Below, in pieces: positions 36,335 to 44,166 of a stretch of DNA of 64,000 bases. The position numbers and the translations under genes are program-made. How positions within the stretch are numbered: the stretch's first letter is position 1; each line of letters starts with the position of its first letter. Origin of the DNA: UBA1952 sp965246765 (GTDB lineage Bacteria; Bacteroidota; Bacteroidia; Chitinophagales; Chitinophagaceae); NCBI GenBank assembly GCA_965246765.1, contig CBDFFJ010000004.1, positions 186,001 to 250,000 on the forward strand. The letters run 5' to 3'. The notes beneath the pieces were generated by a model that was not told where the DNA came from, did not search any database, and was given only the letters and a program-made list of their open reading frames with translations.

Positions 36335-37256
36335 TTAGCTGGCGATAGAATTTTGCTTTAGGTGTGGTAGCTTAAGAGTACTAATTATTATTCTTGACTG
36401 CTTCAAAACCTTATTTCTTTTTAAAAATTTATAGTAACCTGATTTAATCATAATACTGTTGTATTTGGTTGACATCAAGTCTTTCAACTTCTTTTTGTCG
36501 GTATAATGGTAATCAAGCCCATACTCATTCAAGAACAACATTAAAAACAAATGAAAACATTTAATTACGTTGTAATTGTAATTATTTAATTCATCGGTTG
36601 TATTAGCAATGTATCTAACCACATCTTTTATGGCATCTATGTTTTCGTTGAACTTTTCTTCAAACTCCTTAAAGCTAATATGGCTTCCTTCTTTATCTAA
36701 ATAACAGCAATATTTTACAATGTTGTCTTTATAAAAATGATTGCTATTACTTCCAGTTTGATACCCTAATTCGTCAAGAATTTCTCTTTCACAGAAAAAG
36801 TGTTTTAATGTACTTTAAATATATCGCATCTTCCTTATCAGCTTGCTGAAGGTCAAAACTATAAATTGATTCCTCGCATTTCATAGTCCAATAAAAGAAC
36901 GACAACAACCTATATGTAAAGCTTTTTAAATAATAGTTGGAGCCATTCTGCCATTTCTCTTCATCCACATTATGCCATTTTTGGCCAATATGTGTTGAAA
37001 GATTCCAAAGTCTATAATTCAATTCTTCGGCGGATTTAATTAGCGGAGTCTTAGTTGAGGAGAGCGTTTTCTTTATTTCAATTTTCTGCTTAAAGAAAAA
37101 CTCTCTTTTCATTTTGTAACTGAATGAATGTTTTTCGTAAAAAAATTTCGCTATGCCTCCTACTATAAAGATTGCAATAGTCACTGTTGCGCTAATGATT
37201 GCGCTTTGAGCTGCAGGTTGAAGGCTATTAAACCACCTGATAAATTCTTGAATCAA
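36335..37256 (-). pseudogene. AT-rich accessory gene, one protein split by a frameshift
   Basis: Two adjacent open frames are halves of one gene. The upstream half (to 36789) encodes an N-terminal transmembrane helix (IISATVTIAIFIVGGIAKFFY) and a cytosolic part with KSAEELNYRLWNLS, then stops after YLKYIKTLFL. The other frame continues without a stop from the same place (CEREILDELGYQTGSNSNHFYKD...) down to 36335. A one-base slip at the T-run near 36789-36798 joins them into a protein of about 305 residues. Base composition is far more AT-rich than the neighbours, suggesting transfer. Function unknown. Confidence 0.72.
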
Positions 37257-37333
37257 AATGCTTTTGAATTGGCTGAGTAGAAATAGAATGTCAAACTACA
37301 AAGTCAAAAGTAAATTACGCTTCCCGCATTAAT

Positions 37334-37341
37334 TACCTTCG
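37334..37341 (+). promoter_or_regulatory. -7-like box of the acyl-CoA dehydrogenase gene
   Basis: TACCTTCG fits TAnnTT(T/C)G and lies 23 bases before the start codon at 37365. No -33 TTTG was found. Confidence 0.35.
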
Positions 37342-37364
37342 CCCCGCAAGCGAAAACATCCCCA

Positions 37365-38543
37365 ATGGCCCAAGACCTCTATCAGCATCCCGACCACTAC
37401 CTCCTTGACGAGCTCCTCACCGACGAGCACAAGCTTATCCGTGAGAGCGTCCGCGCTTTCGTGAAAAAGGAAATCTCGCCCATCATTGAAGATTATGCGC
37501 AGCGCGCGGCCTTCCCTAATCAGATTATCAAAGGCTTAGGCGAGCTGGGCTGCTTTGGCCCCTTTGTGCCGGAAGAATACGGCGGCGCGGGACTGGATTA
37601 TATCTCTTACGGCATCATGATGCAGGAGCTGGAGCGCGGCGACAGCGGCGTGCGCTCTACGGCCTCCGTGCAGGGCTCGCTGGTGATGTACCCGATTTAC
37701 AAGTACGGCAGCGAGGAGCAGAAACGGAAATTCCTGCCCAAGCTGGCACCGGCGAGTGGATGGGCTGCTTCGGCCTTACGGAGCCTAACCACGGCTCCAA
37801 CCCCGCCGGCATGGAGACCAAGTTCGTGGACAAAGGCGACCACGTGGTGCTCAACGGCGCCAAGATGTGGATTTCCAACGCGCCCTTCGCGCAGGTCGCG
37901 GTGGTATGGGCAAAGGACGAGGCCGGCGACATCCGCGGCCTTATCGTAGAGCGCGGCATGGAAGGCTTTACCACGCCCGAGACGCACGGCAAATGGAGCC
38001 TCCGCGCATCAGCCACCGGCGAGCTGGTGTTTGACAATGTGAAGGTGCCGAAGGAGAATATCTTCCCGAATATCAAAGGCCTCAAAGGCCCGCTGGGCTG
38101 CCTTTCCAGCGCCCGCTACGGCATTGCCTGGGGCGCGCTCGGCTGCGCGATGGATTGCTACGATGTAGCCCTGCGCTACTCACTGCAGCGCGAGCAATTT
38201 GGCAAGCCAGATTGCCGGCTTCCAGCTCACGCAGAAGAAGCTGGCGGAGATGATTACGGAAATTACGAAGGGCCAGCTGCTCGTGTGGCGCCTCGGCACC
38301 CTGCGCAATGAAGACCGTGCTACGTCCGCGCAAATATCCATGGCCAAACGCAACAGCGTGGAGACGGCACTCGTGATTGCCCGCGAGGCCCGGCAGATGC
38401 TCGGCGGCATGGGCATCACCGGCGAATACCCGATTATGCGCCACATGATGAACCTCGAAAGCGTGGTGACGTATGAAGGCACGCACGACATCCACCTGCT
38501 GATTACTGGGATGGAGGTGACGGGGATTAATGCGTTTAAGTAG
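37365..38543 (+). pseudogene. Glutaryl-CoA dehydrogenase-like acyl-CoA dehydrogenase, broken by two frameshifts
   Basis: Reading across three frames gives a full-length flavin acyl-CoA dehydrogenase of about 392 residues. Frame one ends its homology at RKFLPKLA. Frame two continues with GEWMGCFGLTEPNHGSNPAGM to REQFGKP. Frame three resumes at IAGFQLTQKKLAEM and ends INAFK. One base is missing near 37748 and one is extra near 38210. The TEPNHGSNP loop and the terminal SVVTYEGTHDIH, holding the expected catalytic glutamate, place it in the glutaryl-CoA dehydrogenase group. No residue is lost apart from the shifts, so sequence error is as likely as real inactivation. Confidence 0.85.
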
Positions 38544-38604
38544 GCTGTATTGATGTATGGTTGTATTGCTGAATTGTTTTGCTGAAGCCCAATGGGATTC
38601 CAGC

Positions 38605-38645
38605 GAAGCCTAATAGACTTGTCATTCCGACGCAAGGAGGAATCC
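38605..38645. repeat. Dispersed intergenic repeat
   Basis: The stretch around TGTCATTCCGACGCAAGGAG followed by GAATCCGC is a short imperfect hairpin (ATTCC / GGAAT) of a kind scattered between genes in many Bacteroidota. It directly precedes the four-helix-bundle remnant. Confidence 0.45.
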
Positions 38646-38666
38646 GCTGGGCAAGACATAACATAG

Positions 38667-38853
38667 ATAGATTTCGCGGCCAAAATGCAAATCGCATATA
38701 AGGAAGCACGCGAAACGAAATATTGGCTTCGTTTGCTGAAAGCAACTGATACGCTTGATGCAACAGCAGCAGATTCTTTGTTGAGCGATATGTGAAGAGT
38801 TGATAAGAATCTTAGTTTCAATCCTCAAGTCAACAAAAATTGAAGCCAATTAA
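38667..38853 (+). pseudogene. Remnant of a four-helix-bundle (23S rRNA intervening-sequence type) gene
   Basis: Translation gives DFAAKMQIAYKEARETKYW followed by LRLLKATDTL...SLLSD. After a one-base shift near 38790 it continues CEELIRILVSILKSTKIEAN and a stop. This is the C-terminal half of the four-helix-bundle family, whose signature is AYKEARET.YWL and EEL..IL.SI.KT. The N-terminal half and a start codon are missing. In this family intact genes are about 115-120 codons and occur either inside 23S rRNA or as scattered solitary genes. This copy is dead. Confidence 0.72.
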
Positions 38854-38886
38854 TTCCTTCATTACTTCATTCTTAATTCCTTCATT
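38850..38886. repeat. Short tandem-like direct repeat upstream of pyrR
   Basis: TTAATTCCTTCATT occurs at 38850-38863 and 38873-38886. A reverse-oriented similar motif (ATAATGAAGGAAT) recurs near 39425 after pyrR. The role is unknown; it could be part of the same dispersed-repeat background. Confidence 0.35.
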
Positions 38887-38889
38887 CTT

Positions 38890-39409
38890 TTGAAGACACT
38901 TTTAGACGCTTCGCAGCTTTCCATAACGCTCCACCGCCTCGCGCACCAACTCGCCGAAGAGCACCACATCTTCGCAGAAGCTGCCATCGTGGGCATACAG
39001 CCGCGCGGCGTGGCGCTGTCGGACAGATTGGTTGAGTTGCTGAAAGGTATCACCGGCAACGAAAACATCCGCTACGGCAAGCTGGACATTACCTTCCACC
39101 GCGACGATGTACACAGCGGTGGCGGGTTGCATACGCCGAGTGTAAACAGCATGAACTTTTCCGTTGAAGGCCGCACGGTGATTCTGGTGGATGATGTGCT
39201 GCACACTGGTCGTACCATCCGCGCGGCGATGGATGCGCTGATTGGCGTATGGCCGCCCGGCGCGTGTGGAATTGCTGACGTTGATTGACCGGAAGTTTTC
39301 CCGCGAGCTGCCCGTGCAGCCGGATTATACCGGGCGAAGCATTGATACGATTATGAGCCAGAAGGTAGTTGTGGATTGGGGGAAAGAGGAGGTGATGCTG
39401 ATTGGATGA
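38890..39409 (+). pseudogene. pyrR: Pyrimidine operon regulator/uracil phosphoribosyltransferase-like PyrR, frameshifted
   Basis: The first frame (start TTG 38890) holds the phosphoribosyltransferase fold: IVGIQPRGVALSDRL and the PRPP loop VILVDDVLHTGRTIRAAMDALI. After about 39243 the similarity moves to another frame (YGRPARVELLTLIDRKFSRELPVQPDYTGRSIDTIM...WGKEEVMLIG) and ends at TGA 39407-39409. One extra G explains the shift. Its position directly before pyrB is the classic pyr-operon order. Whether it still acts as a regulator depends on whether the indel is real. Confidence 0.8.
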
Positions 39410-39560
39410 ATTGAAAGCAATAAATAATGAAGGAATGCAACGGCCGCTATTCATTACCGATATCAACCCACTGCGTCCGAAGAAGGGAAGGCAGCTTGCG
39501 TCTGCTTCAGCGTGATTCCTTCAGCTTCTTATCATTCGCTTCATTCCATGTCATTTATCG

Positions 39561-40481
39561 GTGAAACACCTGCTTGGAATCAAAGAGCTTCAGACCGAAG
39601 AAATCCACACCATTTTCCAGACGGCCGACCGCTTCAAGGAAGTCCTGCAGCAGCCCATTAAGAAAGTGCCCGGCGCTGCGCGACACGACGATTGCCAACA
39701 TCTTCTTTGAAAATTCCACCCGCACCCGCATCTCCTTTGAGCTGGCGCAAAAGCGGCTTTCCGCCGATGTGGTGAATTTTTCGGCCTCCGGCTCCTCCGT
39801 TTCCAAAGGCGAGACCCTCATTGACACCGTCCACAACATCCTCGCGATGAAGGTGGACATGGTGGTGATGCGCCACTCCGCATCCGGCGCGCCCTGGTTC
39901 CTTTCCCGCCATACCGACGCGGCCATCATCAATGCCGGCGACGGCACCAACGAGCATCCTACACAGGCTCTGCTGGACGCATTTTCCATGCGCGAAAAGC
40001 TGGGCGATTTGAAAGGTAAACGCATCGCCATTATCGGCGACATCATGCACTCACGCGTAGCGCTGTCCAATATCTACTGCCTCATCAAGCTTGGCGCGGA
40101 AGTCACCGTTGCCGGCCCGCCTACGCTGATTCCGAAGGACATTGAAGGCCTCGGTGTGCGCGTGGAATATGATGTAAAGAAAGCCCTGCAATGGTGCGAG
40201 GTTGCTAACGTCCTGCGCATTCAATTAGAGCGCCAGCACAAACCACTCTTTTCTACGCTGCGCGAATACGCGATGTATTACGGCATCAATAAGGCCCTGC
40301 TGCAATCCCTGCAAAAGGAAATTATCATCATGCACCCCGGCCCCATTAATCGCGGCGTGGAAATCAGCAGTGATGTGGCAGATGGCGATACGTCGATAAT
40401 ATCTGGAGCAGGTGGAGAATGGCGTTGCTGATGCGCATGGCCGTGGTTTATTTGCTCAGCGGCGCTGCCGCGAATGGCTAA
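39561..40481 (+). pseudogene. pyrB: Aspartate carbamoyltransferase catalytic chain, frameshifted three times
   Basis: Joined across frames the product is a normal aspartate carbamoyltransferase of about 306 residues. The start is probably GTG 39561 (KHLLGIKELQTEEIHTIFQ...IKKVP). An extra C at 39669-39671 shifts the frame before FFENSTRTRISFELAQKRL, the carbamoyl-phosphate site. MRHSASGAPW, NAGDGTNEHPTQALLDAF and MHPGPINRGVEISSDVADG follow. An extra T near 40402 and an extra A near 40431 break the C-terminus, which otherwise reads LEQVENGVA then RMAVVYLLSG. It catalyses the first committed step of pyrimidine synthesis. Confidence 0.85.
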
Positions 40482-40551
40482 GATGTTAACCGGGTTTTAA
40501 ATTGCCTATTGTTTAAGTGTCAATTTAGTAAAACCGGGCGCGGCGGCGGCA

Positions 40552-40559
40552 TACCTTTG
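40552..40559 (+). promoter_or_regulatory. -7 promoter box of the choice-of-anchor-L gene
   Basis: TACCTTTG is an exact match to TAnnTTTG and lies six bases before a GTG at 40566, the probable start region of the secreted protein. Confidence 0.45.
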
Positions 40560-40565
40560 TGCGGC

Positions 40566-42773
40566 GTGAGTGAAACCGGATCGACCTTTTTCATAATCTG
40601 CAGATTAGGCTTTTTAAGACAGGTTTTCTGATTGTTCTGCCTGTTGCTTTTAGCGCTTTCACTTTACCAGTACTTGCGCAGCTGAACATCACCAATACCC
40701 AGTCGGCCTGCGGCACCCTTGCTCGAGAAGCTGACAGGCCAGGGCGTCACTGTGCTGAACCCTGTGCTGACCTGCGACTATTTCGCAGCGGGTATTTTTC
40801 AGCTCAAGTCGCATCCAATCTCGGCCTTGACAGCGGCATCCTGCTGAGCAACAGGCATCGCTGCGGATGCTGCCGGGCATGCGCTGCGATGCTTGCGAGT
40901 ACAAGGCTGAACGCTCGCCGGCGACCCGCAACTCGCATCGCTGGCCCACGCAACCACCTATGACGCCTGCCGGCTGGAGTTTGATGTGATTCCTAAAGAT
41001 GACAGTCTGCGGTTTGAGTATGTTTTTGGGTCTGAGGAATATAACAACGCCACTTGCGGACCTTACAACGACGCCTTTTCATTTTTTATATCCGGCCCGG
41101 GCATTACCGGCCAGGACAACATGGCGCTGGTGCCCGGCACCAGAATTCCGGTTGCGGTCAATAGCATCAACAATGGCGTGCCCGGGCCACAGGGAAATAT
41201 ATCCAACTGTACTTCTATGGGGCCTGGCGCTCCCTTTACCGCTTATTATGTAGATAACAGCGCCGGTACAAGCATTAGCTACAAGGGTTTTACCACCGTA
41301 TTACGCGCCACCCACGCCGTTCAGCCCTGCGCCACATACCACCTGCAGCTGACCATAGCTGATGCGGGCAATGGCCTGTATGACAGCGGTGTGTTTTTGA
41401 AAGCCGGAAGTCTGCGCACCGCCACGTATAATATCTCGGCAATCAGCAGTACGGGTGCAGCGCCGCCGGTAGTTGCGCCGGGATGTGCCAGCGCCCGTGT
41501 TACAATCAGGCGCAGCGAGAAGAAGCCCTTGTCTCAAAGCATTCACTATCAGATTGGCGGCAATGCCTTGAATGGCGGCGACTACGCGGCGATCGCAGAC
41601 AGCCTTGTCATTGCCGCTGGCGACTCAGCCGCTTCGTTCCCTGTAAATGCGCTCCAGGGGCCAATCAATGGGCCTAAGACGGTGAAGCTGTATCTCCTGG
41701 ATCCATATGCCTGCGGCCAGCAGCGCAGCATCATTGACAGTACGACCGTAACCCTGTATGATGCGCCGGCCGTTACAATCCTTACGCCGGACACTACCAT
41801 CTGCCGCGGAGATGTGATTGCATTGCGCACACGAGGAACAGCCGGCCTGGCTTACAGCTGGACGCCCGCCGCTAATGTCATAGGCCCTGCCACGCCCAAT
41901 CCTTTGGTACGCCCTGATTCCGCCACATCTTATATCGTTACGGCAAGCCTTCCGAACTCCGGCTGTGCTGCCGTACATGATACAGTTGCTGTATCGCTCA
42001 TGAAAGGGCCCCTTGTAAACGCCGGTCCGGACAGGGAAGTTTGTAATGGTCAAAGCCTGCTGGTTTCAGCTACGGCAATGCCGGCGGGCGGCTATACTTA
42101 TTCCTGGATAGGCCCTGACGGCAGCATCGTTGCCGCCGGCGATATACTAAGCATCGCGCCCGCCCGCACCTCCGACAGCGGGCGATACATTGCGCAGGCA
42201 TTAGGCGCCACCAGCGTTTGTTTTGGCCGCGACACGGTGCTTATCAAAGTAAAGCCGCTTCCTGCCGCGCCACGGGTTCTCTCGCCTGTAGAGTTGTGCG
42301 TGCATGCAGATGTGCATCCGCTCCGCGCCTCCGGCTACGGCCAGCTTTGGTACACAGATACTGCGTCTGGCGGAAGTCCTGAGGCGCCGGTACCATCTGT
42401 TGAGGCTGGCGGCCAGCAACATTATTACGTCTCTGCCAAGGTAGATGGCTGCGAAAGCCGCAAAGCTGCAATTGACGTGCTTGTGTTCAACTGCTGCGGC
42501 AGCGAAGTAGTGCTTCCAAGCGCCATTACGCCGAACGGCGACGGGCGCAATGACCGCTTTGGCGTGCTAAGCGGCGCGGAGGGCGTGGGGGTGGACACCT
42601 ATGTGTACAACCGCTGGGGCCAGGCCGTATTTCACGGCTATGGAGCGGAGCGATGGGATGGAACGCAGGCAGGCCAGCCTGTGCCCGCCGGCATCTATTT
42701 CTATCAGGTCAGCCTGGATTGCCGCAATGGCAATCGCGTCATCAAGAAAGGTGAGCTCACAGTTATTCGCTGA
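40566..42773 (+). pseudogene. Secreted choice-of-anchor-L protein with T9SS type B sorting domain, N-terminus frameshifted
   Basis: The long open frame (from 40986) encodes the choice-of-anchor-L core (LRFEYVFGSEEYN), Ig/PKD-like repeats and a gliding-motility-type C-terminal domain (SAITPNGDGRNDRF...VYNRWGQAVFHG). Upstream, homology continues in alternating frames: a signal peptide (LIVLPVAFSAFTLPVLAQ) and LNITNTQSA in one, LTGQGVTVLNPVLTCDYF in a second, ASNLGLDSGILLSN in the first again, and AGDPQLASLAHATTYDACRL in the frame of the main part. At least three indels lie between 40710 and 40935. The product would be a type IX secretion cargo. The exact start is uncertain. Confidence 0.78.
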
Positions 42774-43869
42774 CCGGCCCTCCTGCTTCCTGCGCCTTTG
42801 CCGTATCCGGGAGCATATCGTAACCCACACCCCAGGCAGATTTCCGGTATTGAGTTCCATTGCCGGGCGATACAGGCTGGCCATGCAGCAGCTTAAGGTA
42901 GTGTCTGAATGCTTCATCCGGAATAGGCGGGCGTCCGTGCAGGTTTAAGAAGTTGCTGTGGGTATTGCCGCATAATGCATTGAAGTTGACATAAACAGCC
43001 TGCTTGCTGAGCGGAACGTCAGGACGTTCACCCAGGATGCCGCTTACACCAGCCAGCCGCGCAAATTTTAGCGTAAAATCCTGCGGGTTGTAATGCACGT
43101 ACACGTGCTTCGCGAAGCGAATTCTGTCTATCCAGTCTGCCGCGCCGTAATTGCTTACGCAGGGCGCATTCAGTACGAGGTTATCAACCCAGATTTCGTC
43201 ATTATAGTGATTCAGGACGCTCGTCTGCGCAATCCGCCGCGGTATATGATTGCCCATACTGTGGAAGAATAGCGTAAGCCGGCCGCTGCCTGCCATGCCC
43301 GCCATGCGCAATAAGCGGAAGGTGTCCAGCACCTGGGCAAAATCCTTATACGCCCTTGTAGCATTGCGCAGCACGAAGCGGTAATTTTTGTAAGCGCTGT
43401 AATGGCTGTGAATGCTGGGATAATCCAGCAGCAGGACGTTCACCGAATACTGCCCGGCAAGGTTGAGGCCGCGGTCAAGGTCTGTGGTGAAAATCTTGCC
43501 CATGCCTTCCGCGTATACCACCCAGTCGCGCTGCGGCTGCATCATATCATTGATAGCTGCGCGCAGGCTGGGGCGGCGGCGCACGCGCCACTGGCCACTG
43601 CGTGTATAGGCCACGTAATAGCGCACTACCCCGGCTGTGTCGCGGTCTTCGCTCATAAAGCGGAGGCTGCCGGGCGCAGTGGCGCGATTGGACGCGATAG
43701 CGATGGCGGTATCACCGGGCGTGAGGACGATGGGCGGGCCTGCGGGGTCTTCTACCAGCCTTTGCCAAAAGGCGTCGGTATTGAAGTAGCTGAAATAATT
43801 GCCGGAAGGCTTGCGGGCGGATGCGGGGACGCTAAGTATGAAAAAGAGGAGCAGATGAGAAAGACGCAT
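42763..43869 (-). CDS. Secreted alpha/beta-hydrolase-fold protein (DUF900-like)
   Basis: 368 residues with a signal peptide (MRLSHLLLFFILSVPASA). The nucleophile elbow is LTLFFHSMGNH, so serine replaces the usual G-x-S-x-G context with H-S-M-G. An aspartate-bearing YVHYNPQDFTLKFA and a histidine in GNTHSNFL may complete the triad. The family resembles the DUF900 group of alpha/beta hydrolases; the substrate is unknown. It overlaps the convergent choice-of-anchor-L gene by 11 bases and is divergent from the DPP-IV-like gene across a repeat-rich spacer. Confidence 0.72.
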   Translation of the reverse strand: MRLSHLLLFFILSVPASARKPSGNYFSYFNTDAFWQRLVEDPAGPPIVLTPGDTAIAIASNRATAPGSLRFMSEDRDTAGVVRYYVAYTRSGQWRVRRRPSLRAAINDMMQPQRDWVVYAEGMGKIFTTDLDRGLNLAGQYSVNVLLLDYPSIHSHYSAYKNYRFVLRNATRAYKDFAQVLDTFRLLRMAGMAGSGRLTLFFHSMGNHIPRRIAQTSVLNHYNDEIWVDNLVLNAPCVSNYGAADWIDRIRFAKHVYVHYNPQDFTLKFARLAGVSGILGERPDVPLSKQAVYVNFNALCGNTHSNFLNLHGRPPIPDEAFRHYLKLLHGQPVSPGNGTQYRKSAWGVGYDMLPDTAKAQEAGGPVSE

Positions 43870-43918
43870 ACGGAGCGGCCATTCAAAAATGGGGCCCTTC
43901 CGAAAAAACGGCTATGCC

Positions 43919-44081
43919 TGCTAAAAGGCCCGCCTTACCACTTGTAAACTGGCTTTACCCACTTAAAAAGGGGTACCCACCCGCTAAAAGAGGGGGGCCA
44001 GGGGCTTTTAGCTGGCACCGACTGCCAAAAAGGCCCGGCTTGCCAGCTAAAAGGTGGTAGCGATGTGCTTTTTGGCAGTCG
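43919..44081. repeat. Interlocked inverted repeats in a divergent intergenic region
   Basis: Two perfect inverted pairs interleave. A is CTTTTAGCTGGCA (44005-44017) with partner TGCCAGCTAAAAG (44041-44053). B is CGACTGCCAAAAAG (44019-44032) with partner CTTTTTGGCAGTCG (44068-44081). The order A-B-A'-B' has a pseudoknot-like topology, so the two hairpins exclude each other or knot. A diverged direct repeat links 43919-43940 with 44023-44045. Several more xCTAAAAGG / CTTTTTGG units fill the region. No coding sense is evident. Confidence 0.75.
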
Positions 44082-44131
44082 CTCCCTGCTTTTTGCAGGT
44101 AGGCCGGGGCAAAAAGGTGGGTAGCCGCCTC

Positions 44132-44160
44132 TTGGAGCAGGTAGCGCGTAGCTACATTTG
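44132..44160 (+). promoter_or_regulatory. Promoter of the DPP-IV-like gene
   Basis: TTG at 44132-44134 and an exact TAnnTTTG box TACATTTG at 44153-44160 are 18 bases apart. The -7 box ends six bases before the ATG at 44167, implying a leaderless or nearly leaderless mRNA. Confidence 0.55.
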
Positions 44161-44166
44161 CGGCCT

